A stretch of 64,000 nt of DNA, from positions 1 to 64,000 of the forward strand of contig JAUCBJ010008343.1 of the NCBI GenBank assembly GCA_032718475.1, in the 5' to 3' direction. Shown piece after piece: positions 1-10,200 of the stretch; the first letter of the stretch is position 1, and the number at the start of each line of letters is the position of its first letter. Below the pieces are notes generated by a model. That model made no database searches and was not told the DNA's origin. It worked only from the letters and a program-made list of their open reading frames with translations. The DNA comes from Nemertoderma westbladi (lineage: Eukaryota > Xenacoelomorpha > Nemertodermatida > Nemertodermatidae). A program made the position numbers and the translations under genes.

Positions 1-1082
1 ACTCAGCCTAAAGTTTGCGTAGTGTTCAGTTCATTACATTGAGGTTTGGATATCGATGGAAGATTACACTCCTACTGTACCTTGTATTGCCAGCCTCTGA
101 GGTAAATAATATTTAAAATATAAACTCTAATAGATGAAATCCACACACATCCGCATATAGTTAACGTCCGTGGGCTGGTGGGCTCTGGAATAATTTAAAA
201 TAGTATTGAACTTACAAATAAATGTAGGACCACACACTGTATTTATTACTATTGAACATATTTTGAGTAATAAAGAGTAAAACACAATGTTTGTGTAATT
301 ATTAATAGAATAAATATTAGTTTATTTTCATTTATTAGTTTAATTAATAATTAGACTGGGGCTAAAACTGGGCGACTAAATAAATGTATGTTATCCACGG
401 GAAATTGTCATTTCCTATACACATTGACATTAAATTGACTATATAAACACTGCTTGCTGTAAGAGGAGTACAGGGGTAGATAATTGGGTGTTCAATTATT
501 ATTATAGTCTTAAAAAGAAATATGGGCTATTAATTATTAGCAGCCCACTTACTGCCTAACACGCTGTATCTCATTGTGTAGTTAAATATCCGTTCGGCCT
601 ATAGTAAGTCATTGATTAGTCCCCAAGGAGGGCTAGGGACTATAGCCCCCCCCCCCCCCTCCCTTCCCGACATAGATAAACTGAAAAAAGTTGAAGATAA
701 ACAGTAATATTGAATGCTATATTTTACGGGTGGGTGGGCCGAATCGCCCCCCCCCCCCCCCCCCCCCCAGTGGTGCTAATGGTCAAAACACCAACACCCC
801 AGTGGTAATAGGGTTAAACATAACACCCACAAAGCACATTACACTTTCCAAGCAGATTCCACAACATGTCACAATCCGTATCGCCGCTACCACTACGAAA
901 AATAAATGACATAACATCCTACAGGAATTAACAGAGTTTAGTGGTTTGTAACAAACTTAACATCTTGGCATATTGATATAAATATTAATTATAAAATATA
1001 TTTATTATACCATGGAAATGGTAAAATCGCCACATCTAAAAAGTTCGCACAATAATTTAAATAAAATTATTAAAAGTTTGAC
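1..1082. other. Non-coding AT-rich region with poly-C runs
   Basis: No reading frame here looks like a gene. Two homopolymer C runs are visible, 14 C at 646-659 and 22 C at 747-768. Short frames across them are low-complexity artefacts. No RNA gene or transposon end was recognised. Confidence 0.6.
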
Positions 1083-1091
1083 ATCCGAATA

Positions 1092-2271
1092 CAATCAGAT
1101 GGGTAACAGACGTTTCGGTCTAAGACGTTTTGGCCTAGGACATTTCGGTCCAATGAGTTAAATACAAGATTTGCTTGTCGGACGTTTTGGCCTAAATATT
1201 CACTTTACTCCCTTAAATAAGTCAAGAAATATAAAGTTTAGTCTACACAATGTAATATGTAGAAGATTATATGCATATAATTTTAACACATTTAACTGTT
1301 AATTATAATACCCATTAATTATTTTAAATAGGCCTACAGTTTAACCTCCAATCGCTATTATACATAGATTATCGCCTGTCCCAGAATGTGATATACGGTT
1401 ATACATGTAGAACCTGCCGCAGATAAATTGACATCAGTAGTTAAGTTACACAAGGTTTATTTGCAGAAGCTTCTGTATACTGTAAATACTCATATATAGT
1501 ATAAAAAACTAAGATTTGCAACATACATTACTAAATTAATGTGGGATATTGTTCGTCTTAGGCCTAATGTTAATTTTGTGCTATTCTCCCTTCGCGTTCA
1601 AGAGCAAGACGTTCCGACGTTCGAACATAATGTGATAAACAAGATATCAGATATCACCTGTTCTAGAATTTCTACCGGTGTGCGAAATACCAGTGCTAGT
1701 TTACAGTCCTCCAATCGTTAATATTGTCTTTATTGTTACAAAATTAAATCAATTACTTTATTCAGTTATTTTACTTAGATTATTAAGTTATTCTACTATT
1801 TTTAAATATATGTCATCCATATGTCATCATATAACATATATTATCACTTCTTACAAAGCAAATACAAACCAAACATAATTTTAAGAATAAGTTGTTCAAT
1901 ATATTTGTTTTGAAGTTTTTACGTTACTAGAACAATTGTTACTTAGTAGGAACTCTGATTCACCTATTCTAAAGTAGTCAAGATAGACATATTATTTATT
2001 TAATTTTGTAATAAAGGTAAATTAAATAGCCTTTTCATAAACGATATTTCATTAAGACTTAACAACACTTAGTGTTGTTTGTATGTTATTATGAAATAAG
2101 TCTAACTTAAATGAATAATTATTATCATATAATAAAACAACTTGGCCTTTTCTTTCAGTTGCAGTCATGGGCCGAAACGTCCGGACCGAATCGTCCGGGC
2201 CGAATCGTCCGGGCCGAAACGTCCTGGACCGAAACGTCCTAGGCCGAAACGTCTGTATACCCAATCAGATT
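1092..2271. mobile_element. Foldback-type element with GACGTTTCGG-repeat arms
   Basis: The left arm (1092-1195) carries direct units of the form GACGTTTCGGTCTA. The right arm (2169-2271) carries the same units in inverted orientation (GGCCGAAACGTCC), about six times. The outer ends also match as an inverted repeat: CAGATGGGTAACAGACG on the left against the complement of CGTCTGTATACCCAATCAG on the right. The roughly 0.97 kb between the arms is AT-rich and has no credible gene. The architecture fits a non-autonomous foldback or terminal-inverted-repeat DNA transposon. No target-site duplication was identified, so the exact ends are uncertain. Confidence 0.6.
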
Positions 2272-3105
2272 ACGCCTTAGCAGCCCAACTACTTCTTGAG
2301 GCTCACTCAACGTGTTGGCGGGCCTATTTACACAAGCGGCGATGCCTTTACCGTATGGTAGTTAATGTGTCCAGATGTTGAGTTAAAGCCAGTAGTGTGT
2401 ACTTTACTTTGCATATTTAACATTAGCCTATGGGGAGTATCGTTGTTGTAAGATAGGTCAGGGGAAGGGAAATACAACTCAACCACTAGACAAAGCGGCT
2501 CTCTTTACTTTCAGCTATCCCAGGAGGTTGATTGACAGACACTTCTAAGCTTTGATATATAGCCGCTCTAGGTAGACTTGCATTAGGCAAATTCCAAGTG
2601 ATTTCCTAAAGGTTATTTATTTCCAATTAGGTTCCTATTAGGATCCTATTAGGATCCAATAGGACGTTATTTGAAAGCGTTACTGTACTAGCATTAATAT
2701 TTTAAAGAAGGAATCGTCTGGGAGTACCAGAGATCTATAATTATATTTACTACCTGCCTACACCTTAATAATAGGCCCTATTACATTATCTTATCCCGTT
2801 ATTTACGGATTAAAGACAAATGTGACAATACAGTAGGCCCTACAGTAATACTAAACCAGTCTTTATATATTCAATCTCGGCCCTCCCTGGGACGTCGATA
2901 CGTGGATACGTCGCCCTTTGGACGGAGCATTAGTTTCCACAGAAACTGAAATAAACATTGTTTTTATAAAAATACTAGCTACTATGAAAATTGTAGGAAA
3001 CTATTTATAGTACCATAGAAACTAGAATATACAATGTCTTAAAAATCTTGATAAAAAATAACAAAATTTTTAGGTATAGTTTTTGTAATAAAAACAATAG
3101 ATATC
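2272..3105. other. Non-coding region
   Basis: No credible gene. A small cluster of AGGATCCTATT-like direct repeats is visible near 2628-2665. Otherwise nothing was recognised. Confidence 0.5.
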
Positions 3106-3512
3106 ATGAAAATGTTTTACCCGCGATATTTTTACTCTCGATATTTTTACTCGCATTATTTTTACTCTCGATATTTTTATTCGCGATATTTTTACTCTCG
3201 ATATTTTTGCTCTCGATATTTTTATATTCGCGATATTTTAACTCTCGATATTTTTATTCGCGATATTTTTACTCTCGATATTTTTGCTCTCGGTAATTTT
3301 ACTCTCGATATGTTTACTCGCGATACTGTAGTTTCGATATTTTTTTATCTCGAGATATTTTTACACGCGATATTTTTTAATCGCAATATTTTTCAACACT
3401 CGATATTTTTACTCGCGATATTTTTTTTACTCACAATAGTTTTACTCTTGATATTTTTTTTACTCACAATATTTTTTATTTACTCTTTAAAGTCTCGATA
3501 TTTTTCACCAAT
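3106..3512. repeat. 15-bp minisatellite (CGATATTTTTACTCT)n
   Basis: About 25 degenerate copies of a 15-base unit, CGATATTTTTACTCT with a CGCGATATTTTTACT variant. The array is open in two plus-strand frames and so yields tyrosine/arginine/serine-rich pseudo-proteins, which are artefacts of the unit length being a multiple of three. Confidence 0.85.
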
Positions 3513-3560
3513 ACGTAATCATCACCCATTGCCAAAACTGCTATCTTCTGACTTTAATTT

Positions 3561-3626
3561 TCGCTTATTGTTTTGGATAGAAAATTCCTGCCAATGTAAA
3601 CTGCCCCTTTCCGTTGAGAGTTAAAT
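3561..3626 (+). repeat. Solo monomer of the 68-bp minisatellite family
   Basis: The order of blocks here (TTATTGTTTTGGATAGAAAA, then TGTAAACTGCCCCTTTCC, then GTTAAAT) matches the 68-bp unit that is tandemly repeated at about 28640-29560. This is a single diverged copy outside that array. A second partial copy lies at 5291-5335. Confidence 0.65.
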
Positions 3627-3834
3627 AGGCAAAATTTAACTGATGTAAATCTGAAAAAGGTTTGTTTCCGTAGTATTGGACCTATACCGTAGCGCATTAT
3701 ATGAGTCAGGAACTATCACACCCTAACACAGGGCCATCTAAATAACTAGATTTTAGAAGAACTCGATTTTAAGTTGTTTAGATGGCCTTGCCATATCACA
3801 ACTGCTAGGCCTACTGCTAACCTCCCTACAGCCC

Positions 3835-3851
3835 AATTTCTGAATTTAGCG
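3835..3851 (+). promoter_or_regulatory. Shared 17-mer upstream of the PET100-like gene (copy 1)
   Basis: AATTTCTGAATTTAGCG occurs here, 123 bases before the ATG at 3975, and again exactly at 4504-4520 before the SDHAF4 ATG. It contains a TTTAG that could serve as a 3' splice site, cis or trans. Its role is inferred, not shown. Confidence 0.4.
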
Positions 3852-3974
3852 GGTCTCATTCTTAATCATCATCATCAATCAGATTTATTCACTTTCTTGC
3901 AGCACCCTTACCGCAGTACCGGTAGGCTATTACTGTTGTTTTGTATCGATTCCGTTATGTAATGCTGTAATGAA

Positions 3975-4358
3975 ATGGTGTCAACGTTCCTTCAATATGT
4001 ACGACAATCATTAGCGTCGCTAAAACGCCCGCCGCAGCGCACCAAGTTAGACCACCGCCTGCGGCTGGAGGTGGGACGCATGTGGATGTACATGCTGGTA
4101 CCGGTTTGCGGTATGCTATGGATGTACACTGAGGGTTGGTTTGATAGATACGTTCTCGCAAAGTTATCGGTGGGGGCGCCAGTAGAAACCTTCGAGAGAC
4201 ATCAGGTAGTGCGGAAAGAATACGAGAGGAAGAAAAAACTCCAGGTCGGTAAGATAGAGAAAGAGAGGGTAGTTATTCTGGAGCAGAAGATAGCAGAAGC
4301 TGAAGCTAGACGGATACTCCTAGGCGCTAGGTCTGTTAATAACGCTGAAACTAAGTAA
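3975..4358 (+). CDS. PET100-like mitochondrial complex IV assembly protein (probable)
   Basis: A 127-residue intronless frame starting at ATG 3975 and ending TAA. Residues 31-50 (LEVGRMWMYMLVPVCGMLWM) followed by EGWFDRYV resemble the PET100 signature: a Leu-Glu-x-x-Arg-Met start, a single membrane segment with a central Pro-Val, then Trp and Trp-Phe. A Lys/Glu/Arg-rich helical tail follows (about residues 70-115), again as in PET100. Known PET100 proteins are about 70-80 residues and act at the inner mitochondrial membrane in cytochrome c oxidase assembly. This one has about 28 extra N-terminal residues, Arg/Ser-rich, that could be a targeting peptide, and a longer tail. It lies 187 bases upstream of SDHAF4 on the same strand, and no AATAAA was seen between them. 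The coding assignment is fairly secure; the family call is moderate. Confidence 0.55.
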   Translation: MVSTFLQYVRQSLASLKRPPQRTKLDHRLRLEVGRMWMYMLVPVCGMLWMYTEGWFDRYVLAKLSVGAPVETFERHQVVRKEYERKKKLQVGKIEKERVVILEQKIAEAEARRILLGARSVNNAETK

Positions 4359-4503
4359 TTTCTTAATGTTCGTCCAGTCGTCTACTGTGTAAACCTAGGG
4401 CTACTTAGTTTCAGAGTTTAGTATCTGATATTTGCTAAGTGTAGGTACATGCTATTGCTATGTCTGAATTTTTATAAATTTTTCATCTAATTTTACACAC
4501 GGG

Positions 4504-4520
4504 AATTTCTGAATTTAGCG
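4504..4520 (+). promoter_or_regulatory. Shared 17-mer upstream of SDHAF4 (copy 2)
   Basis: Exact second copy of AATTTCTGAATTTAGCG, ending 25 bases before the SDHAF4 start codon at 4546. The TTTAG at 4514-4518 would leave a very short 5' UTR if used as a splice acceptor, which is typical of trans-spliced downstream genes. This is inference. Confidence 0.45.
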
Positions 4521-4545
4521 CCAGGCGGAGTTTTACGTTACCGGT

Positions 4546-4902
4546 ATGGCAGGTATTTTAACTCGCCGTATTTGTTTCTCGTTATCAAAAAAACCATTGA
4601 AACCTGGTAGATTTTCTATTGATTCGTCGTTACAGCATGCCAGCAGCAAACCACCGGTAACTAAGGTAACTCCATTGATAACTAATGTAACTCCATCGGT
4701 AACTAAGGTAACTCCATCGGTAACCGAAGAAACTGAATCCCTGGATACGAACGATACGGAAACCCCCAGCGATGAGGCAGATGCGTTTAAACCATTTCCT
4801 TCCGGAGTGAATCCGGATAGTGGAGAGATCGGTGGTCCCACAGGCCCAGAACCTACGAGATACGGAGATTGGGAGAGGAAGGGCCGGGTTTCAGACTTCT
4901 AG
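4546..4902 (+). CDS. SDHAF4: Succinate dehydrogenase assembly factor 4 (SDHAF4), mitochondrial
   Basis: A 118-residue intronless frame. The C-terminal 20 residues or so ([18 protein letters not shown], preceded by GGPTG) are the diagnostic, highly conserved SDHAF4 (C6orf57/Sdh8) tail. The N-terminus [16 protein letters not shown] is basic and amphipathic, as expected for a mitochondrial presequence. SDHAF4 binds the flavinated SDHA subunit in the matrix and assists complex II assembly while limiting reactive oxygen. Residues about 38-60 form an unusual Val-Thr-Pro-rich linker made from a short tandem repeat (VTKVTP-like), encoded by a repeated AACTxxxGTAACTCCAT block at 4660-4730. The ATG is chosen because it gives the presequence and sits just after the shared 17-mer. 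An AATAAA lies 53 bases past the stop. Confidence 0.93.
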   Translation: MAGILTRRICFSLSKKPLKPGRFSIDSSLQHASSKPPVTKVTPLITNVTPSVTKVTPSVTEETESLDTNDTETPSDEADAFKPFPSGVNPDSGEIGGPTGPEPTRYGDWERKGRVSDF

Positions 4903-4954
4903 GTACAAAGGGAACCCGCTCAACTACTTTCCCCTTTGGAAATTATTAATATAG

Positions 4955-4960
4955 AATAAA
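4955..4960 (+). terminator. Polyadenylation signal of SDHAF4
   Basis: AATAAA 53 bases after the SDHAF4 stop, followed by T-rich sequence. It is the first canonical signal downstream of either mitochondrial assembly gene. Confidence 0.55.
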
Positions 4961-5957
4961 CTTATTTTAACATTGTTTTTGAGTTATAAGACTGTTTCAG
5001 GCTTGAAATAATTGGAATACACCTCTGTTCTTCTGTTGTTGTAGACACATATTTCAACAAGTTATAGATAAATTTCCATTCGTGTTTATTTCATTTATGG
5101 AACATTCCATGCTACCATGTGCAATTATCCAGGCCAAATAACCCGCCCATGAGAAGAATACCAGGATTTCACTTTTCGGTTGACTTTTTATTGGAATTTT
5201 ATATATGAAGATTTTTTATTTTTTTTTAATTTATCTTTATTAAGTGTTTTATAGCGCTTATTTCTGTCTTATAACCTGTACATATACTAATTCGTTTATT
5301 GTTTTGGTTAGATTCAGCCCTTCTGTAACCTGTGTTTTTGGTGAAAACCTGGTATTCTTCACATGGGGGTAACTGCAAAGTGAAATATAACGGCAGAAAG
5401 TCTGGTATTCTTCACATGGGCCAAATCACCAAGGTATTCAGAATTCCTTCGAACTTTCACTTTCACATGTTCAACTTCGACACATCCATGAAAGTAGAAG
5501 AACCAACAACCAGACCAGGCTTTTTAAATTTGGGGCTTTTTTAATTCGCAGAATTTTCTTGTGACGAAAGCCACAGTTGCTAAAAATTTACATGTGGATG
5601 TTATTTTCAAGTTTGAGTATCAAGATTAGTTTCTTGAAATTTCTCTCAAAATTGAGTATTTATTATAAAGTATACAATTGACCTCCAGTGTATCTCAGCT
5701 ATTTATTATTTGGAGCTGTATATTATTATTTGCAAGTCCAGCTTCCATTTCCTTTAATTTAAATTGCTACTTTCAATGTACGTTCACTATCCACTGTATC
5801 GTTTTCACTCACCTTCTAAACCCTTCTATGAGATAGAGAATACAATTTGTTCTAACCAAGTTATTTAGATTGTTATTTCTTAAAAAAGAATGGTTTATTA
5901 TATTTCTTCAGTTCATTATTACAGCAAAAAGTAAAAGAAATGTCTTATGATTCTTAC
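4961..5957. other. Non-coding region
   Basis: No gene was recognised. A local duplication of the phrase TGGTATTCTTCACATGGG is visible at 5350-5367 and 5403-5420. The remainder is AT-rich. Confidence 0.5.
5291..5335 (+). repeat. Partial monomer of the 68-bp minisatellite family
   Basis: TTCGTTTATTGTTTTGGTTA followed shortly by TTCTGTAACCTG matches the tandem unit at about 28640-29560. It is a single, partial copy. Confidence 0.6.
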
Positions 5958-6411
5958 TAATGCTTAAATTTCTATCACAAAAACAATAAAATGAACCCCA
6001 GAAATGCTTAGATTTCTATCACAGAAACAATAAAATGAACCCCAGAAATGCTTAGATTTCTATCACAGAAACAATAAAATGAACCCCAGAAATGCTTAGA
6101 TTTCTATCACAAAAACAATAAAATGAACCCCAGAAATGCTTAGATTTCTATCACAGAAACAATGAAATGAACCCCAGAAATGCTTAGATTTCTATCACAG
6201 AAACAATGAAATGAACCCCAGAAATGCTTAGATTTCTATCACAGAAACAATAAAATGAACCCCAGAAATGCTTAGATTTCTATCACAGAAACAATAAAAT
6301 GAACCCCAGAAATGCTTAGATTTCTATCACAGAAACAATAAATTGAACACCAGAAATGCTTAGATTTCTATCACAGAAACAATAAATTGAACACCAGAAA
6401 TGCTTAGATTT
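5958..6411. repeat. 44-bp minisatellite, about 10 copies
   Basis: About ten tandem copies of a 44-base unit beginning AATGCTTAGATTTCTATCAC, with few substitutions (CACAGAAAC/CACAAAAAC, AATAAAATG/AATGAAATG/AATAAATTG). Each unit contains the short inverted repeat TTTCT...AGAAA. The last unit breaks off into CCCCACCC. Confidence 0.92.
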
Positions 6412-6475
6412 TCCCCACCCTCCATCAGGTTCACTTAAACTATTATTACATGGAAATGTAACTGCTAAACAGGGA

Positions 6476-7030
6476 CCGGATACGATACGATACGAAAACG
6501 GATTTTAGAATCGCATTATTTTATTCGTATCGAATTTCGTATCGTATCGTAAAAATTGAATTTGTATCGTTTAATACGAATAAATATTTTTCTTATTCGT
6601 ATTTTCGATTCTTATTTTTTTGTAAATATTAATGTTTTCAACAGTCAAACCAAACATCACCCCATTTATTTCTTTTCATTTTATTCTCAAAATGGTGTAT
6701 TAGTTAGGATACAGCTTACAGTTTTATGTTAATAAAATGTGTAAGAAAGGAGGAACGTTAATCACATTGTAAGTAACTGTAGAATAATGATAAAAAGACC
6801 ACTGAAATATAATATAATTACAGTTGAAATAAACTTGTGTGGAGAACTCTAATCGCGCCTAAGGCATTGGTGGCATTTTAGTGAGAGAATAAAAAAAATA
6901 AAACATTTGTTTTGAAATAAAACATAGTTTTATGGCTATACTTTATGTTATACTTTTTCGTATCGTATCTTGTATTTTCTCAAAATTTAATTAGTATCGT
7001 ATCATGAAAAAATTGGTTCATATCGTATGT
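6476..7030. mobile_element. Small element bounded by inverted GATACGATACG ends
   Basis: The left end has GATACGATACGATACGAAAA (from 6479). Inverted CGTATCGTATC motifs follow at 6538-6550, and again at 6958-6968 and 6997-7005. The roughly 500 bp between is AT-rich and non-coding. This is consistent with a short non-autonomous inverted-repeat element. Exact ends and target duplication are unclear. Confidence 0.4.
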
Positions 7031-7254
7031 ACTACACAGTATACATACATATACATACATACAGTATAAGTTACAGTTTAGTTCAGTATTGAAGGCTTTC
7101 ATGTTTCTGGTTCTGGGTCCATGATTCGGGATACATCATATAATATATACAACAGGTATGAGTTACAGTTTAGTTCAGCATCGAAGCCTTTCATGATTGG
7201 TTCATGACTGGTTCTGGGTCCATGATTCGGGGTACATCATAAAATACATACATA

Positions 7255-10200
7255 CTAACAATTTCCCTTTTGGCCTGATATATTATCGATTTCAACCTGT
7301 TTATTTTTTACTTTAAAAAGATGATTCATCACTCTACCAAGAATATTTTCTCTATATATAAGAATCCACAGCAGCTCAATGAACTCGAATACCGTTAGCA
7401 GACTCATACCAATCCACAGACCCAACGCACCTCCGATATTACTCAACAGATCTTGCCATTGGTATTTGGGTGACTCTATGATGGTAGTGACATCCATTGT
7501 TTGGAATCCAATCTCTAAGTTGGCTATATTTTCTCTGAACATCCTCAAAATAGAACCCTGAAAGGCTCCATCATCAACTTTCATCGGTAACTCATTGACA
7601 CAATCCTGATCACCTCCACAAGCCTTACCTATGACACCCATGAGGAATTTTGTGAAACCTTTTGCATTTTCTTTCTTCAATAAATGTAAATTTATATGAC
7701 CAAGATACTCTTTGGATGGCCACAAAGATTGACTGGAATAGGTTGTAAACTCGGTTTGGTTACATGCTTGTGGACAAACACAAAATGCACCGTTTTCATT
7801 GCTAGTGTGGTATTTGTCGCGAACTTCTTTAGGGCACTTTGTTTCCTTCTTAGAAACATCTGTTTCTGCAAAGCTGCACACTTTAGCATCTAGAAAGTAG
7901 TCATCAACACATCCACATTCCTTTAACATAACTTTCTGCAGGCAAAACTGTTCACACAAGCGGTCATCGTAATCATATTTAACACTCTCAAAATCGACGT
8001 AATTACTTAGCAACCCTGCAAACTCTATATTCTGGGCACAATTTGTGTAAGGTTCTCCAGCAAGTATACGAATGGTTTTCTTAACAGCTATATGTGTTCG
8101 TCTTCCAGGCACGATTGTCATACCATTTAAGTGAGGATGTGGTTCTACTGAAGGAGGATGTATAGTAACGCGGATACCAGTAGATCGAGACATCAACCCT
8201 ATGTATTCATCGGTTTCTACATTTAATGTCAATTTTAGAAGTTGTTCGGGATACTGCACGTACTGACTGTTATCTGATGTTGTAGTGTCGGGCTTTTGGT
8301 AGTTGAATGTGAAACAGTTCCCATAGTGTTTATTCTGAAATTTTAGAAACTCTTTACAAGGCTTACCAGCAAAACTGCAGTCCAACACCATGTCACTAAA
8401 TTGGTGTCCCAATCTTGAAACCTATGAAACATAAATTGAAATATAGTAAGGTTTATAAACAAACTGTTATCTTTTACTTAAATATGTTGTCTTGTCTCTG
8501 ACATCAATTCAATATTTACTTAACATGGGGGCTTACTCCAAAGGTTGAACTACCATATTAAATGCTTTTCTTTACTTTCATAGTGTAGCACTGGTAACCC
8601 TAACAATGGGCCAATGAACAAGGTACCGAATTGCAATCGGCTCTACCGTGGGCGTGGATTTCAATGACTCATTGCTAGAGGTGAAAGGAGTAACAGCTCT
8701 CCACACAGATGGTGGAGGGACAACCACTGTATGAGTAAATATTTAAATAATGTTGACCAGAGATGTTATGTTGGCCCACTTTTTGTGATACACAATGTAT
8801 CTACAAAGCTTTGTAGGATACTACTAGGATCGGCATGCTGCATTGCAGCTGCATTTTTAAGAATGCTGTGCCGGCTTGTCAACAAAATTGCACCGCCACA
8901 ACTCCTTATCACCCATGACATTTGCTAGATCATCCGCATCTTTAAGGCCAGTGTCCTTTAAGATGCGTCTCAAGAAAGTCATGGGCTGTCCACCATGCTT
9001 ATTCACTCCATGAGGCTGCCAAAGTACAAGATTATGCACTGGCTGGTCCTCACGGCGAAAGCAATGTCCTGCAAAGCGGAGGCGATTTTGTTCTAGCTTG
9101 GTCAAGCTTGGGGGAACCAATGAGACACCTCTAATGTTATATAGTGTCTGGTTGGAGATGTGTGCATTGTACTTGACACAATGAGGATAAATGTGGATAA
9201 ATGTAGGATAAATGATGGTCTACTAGTGTAATAATATCTTACTATCCTAATAATAATATCATATTAATATGATAATATAATAATAATAACAGCAGTTTGG
9301 TCTAGTGGTGACATTCCCGGGCTTCCACTCAGGAGGCACTGGTTCGACCCCTAGATGGGGCATCACTGTTTGGGCGCAGTGCTTTAAATGCTGCAGCCTA
9401 GCCAACACTCGCTTTCATCCTTAACTGGTCAAAAATTGTAACCAAGGCAACTTGGGAAACAGAGTGGAAGGGTTTACTGTGGAAGATCAACCATGGCGGT
9501 GAACAGGCATTCTTTTGGGAAACAGAGTGGAAGGGTTTACTGTGGAAGATCACCCATGGTGGTGAACAGGCATTCCTTGGGGAAACAGAGTGGAAGGGTT
9601 TACTGTGGAAGATCAACCATGGTGGTGAACAGGCATTCCTTGGCTTAACGAGCCTAAAAGATTCTCTCAATCAATAATATGATATTGTAATATTCTTAAG
9701 GCCTAACATAATGTAGGCCTACTGTACCTGTGATTTGGACAACATCGCCATTTCTGACACATCACTAAAATCGAAATCGTCGGAGTTTTCCCATGCTTTT
9801 AAGAAGACCCTTTCTATATTGGTTACATTAACACCGCAATACTCATCAACATGGTTTCCACAGTCATCTCGAAAGTTGCATGCCGCATTCAATTGGTAGC
9901 ACACACTAGTACCTGCAATTTTGAGGTTACAAGGTAATAAGTCATCCGTAGGTTTGTGATCATCATCTTTCATGAATGATACATCCTCATCATGATTGGT
10001 TGTCAAGTTCCTAAGGTATTCATTTCCAACAAGTTCCTTTGTATCACAGTTATATAAACAACCAATTTCATCCTTTGAATTCGGACATTCTTTCTTCCCA
10101 TTGCAAACATTTTCTTTCGGTATGCATCTACCAATATCTGTTTCACAATCGAACTGCGATGCCTCGCAACCTGGTTCTTTAACCGGAAATAACGGAAATA

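Noticed and set aside
3048-3624. Two overlapping plus-strand frames rich in Tyr/Ser/Arg or Leu/Phe/Ile
   Set aside because: Translation of the 15-base minisatellite; two frames open at once is typical of period-three repeats.
7379-7893. Plus-strand frames opposite channel exon 2 (also at 26.7-27.3 and 43.8-44.5 kb)
   Set aside because: Antisense shadows of the strongly coding minus-strand exons.
9293-9368. Functional tRNA gene
   Set aside because: Pol III boxes are present, but no acceptor stem or anticodon arm could be formed convincingly; it is better read as a tRNA-derived SINE head.
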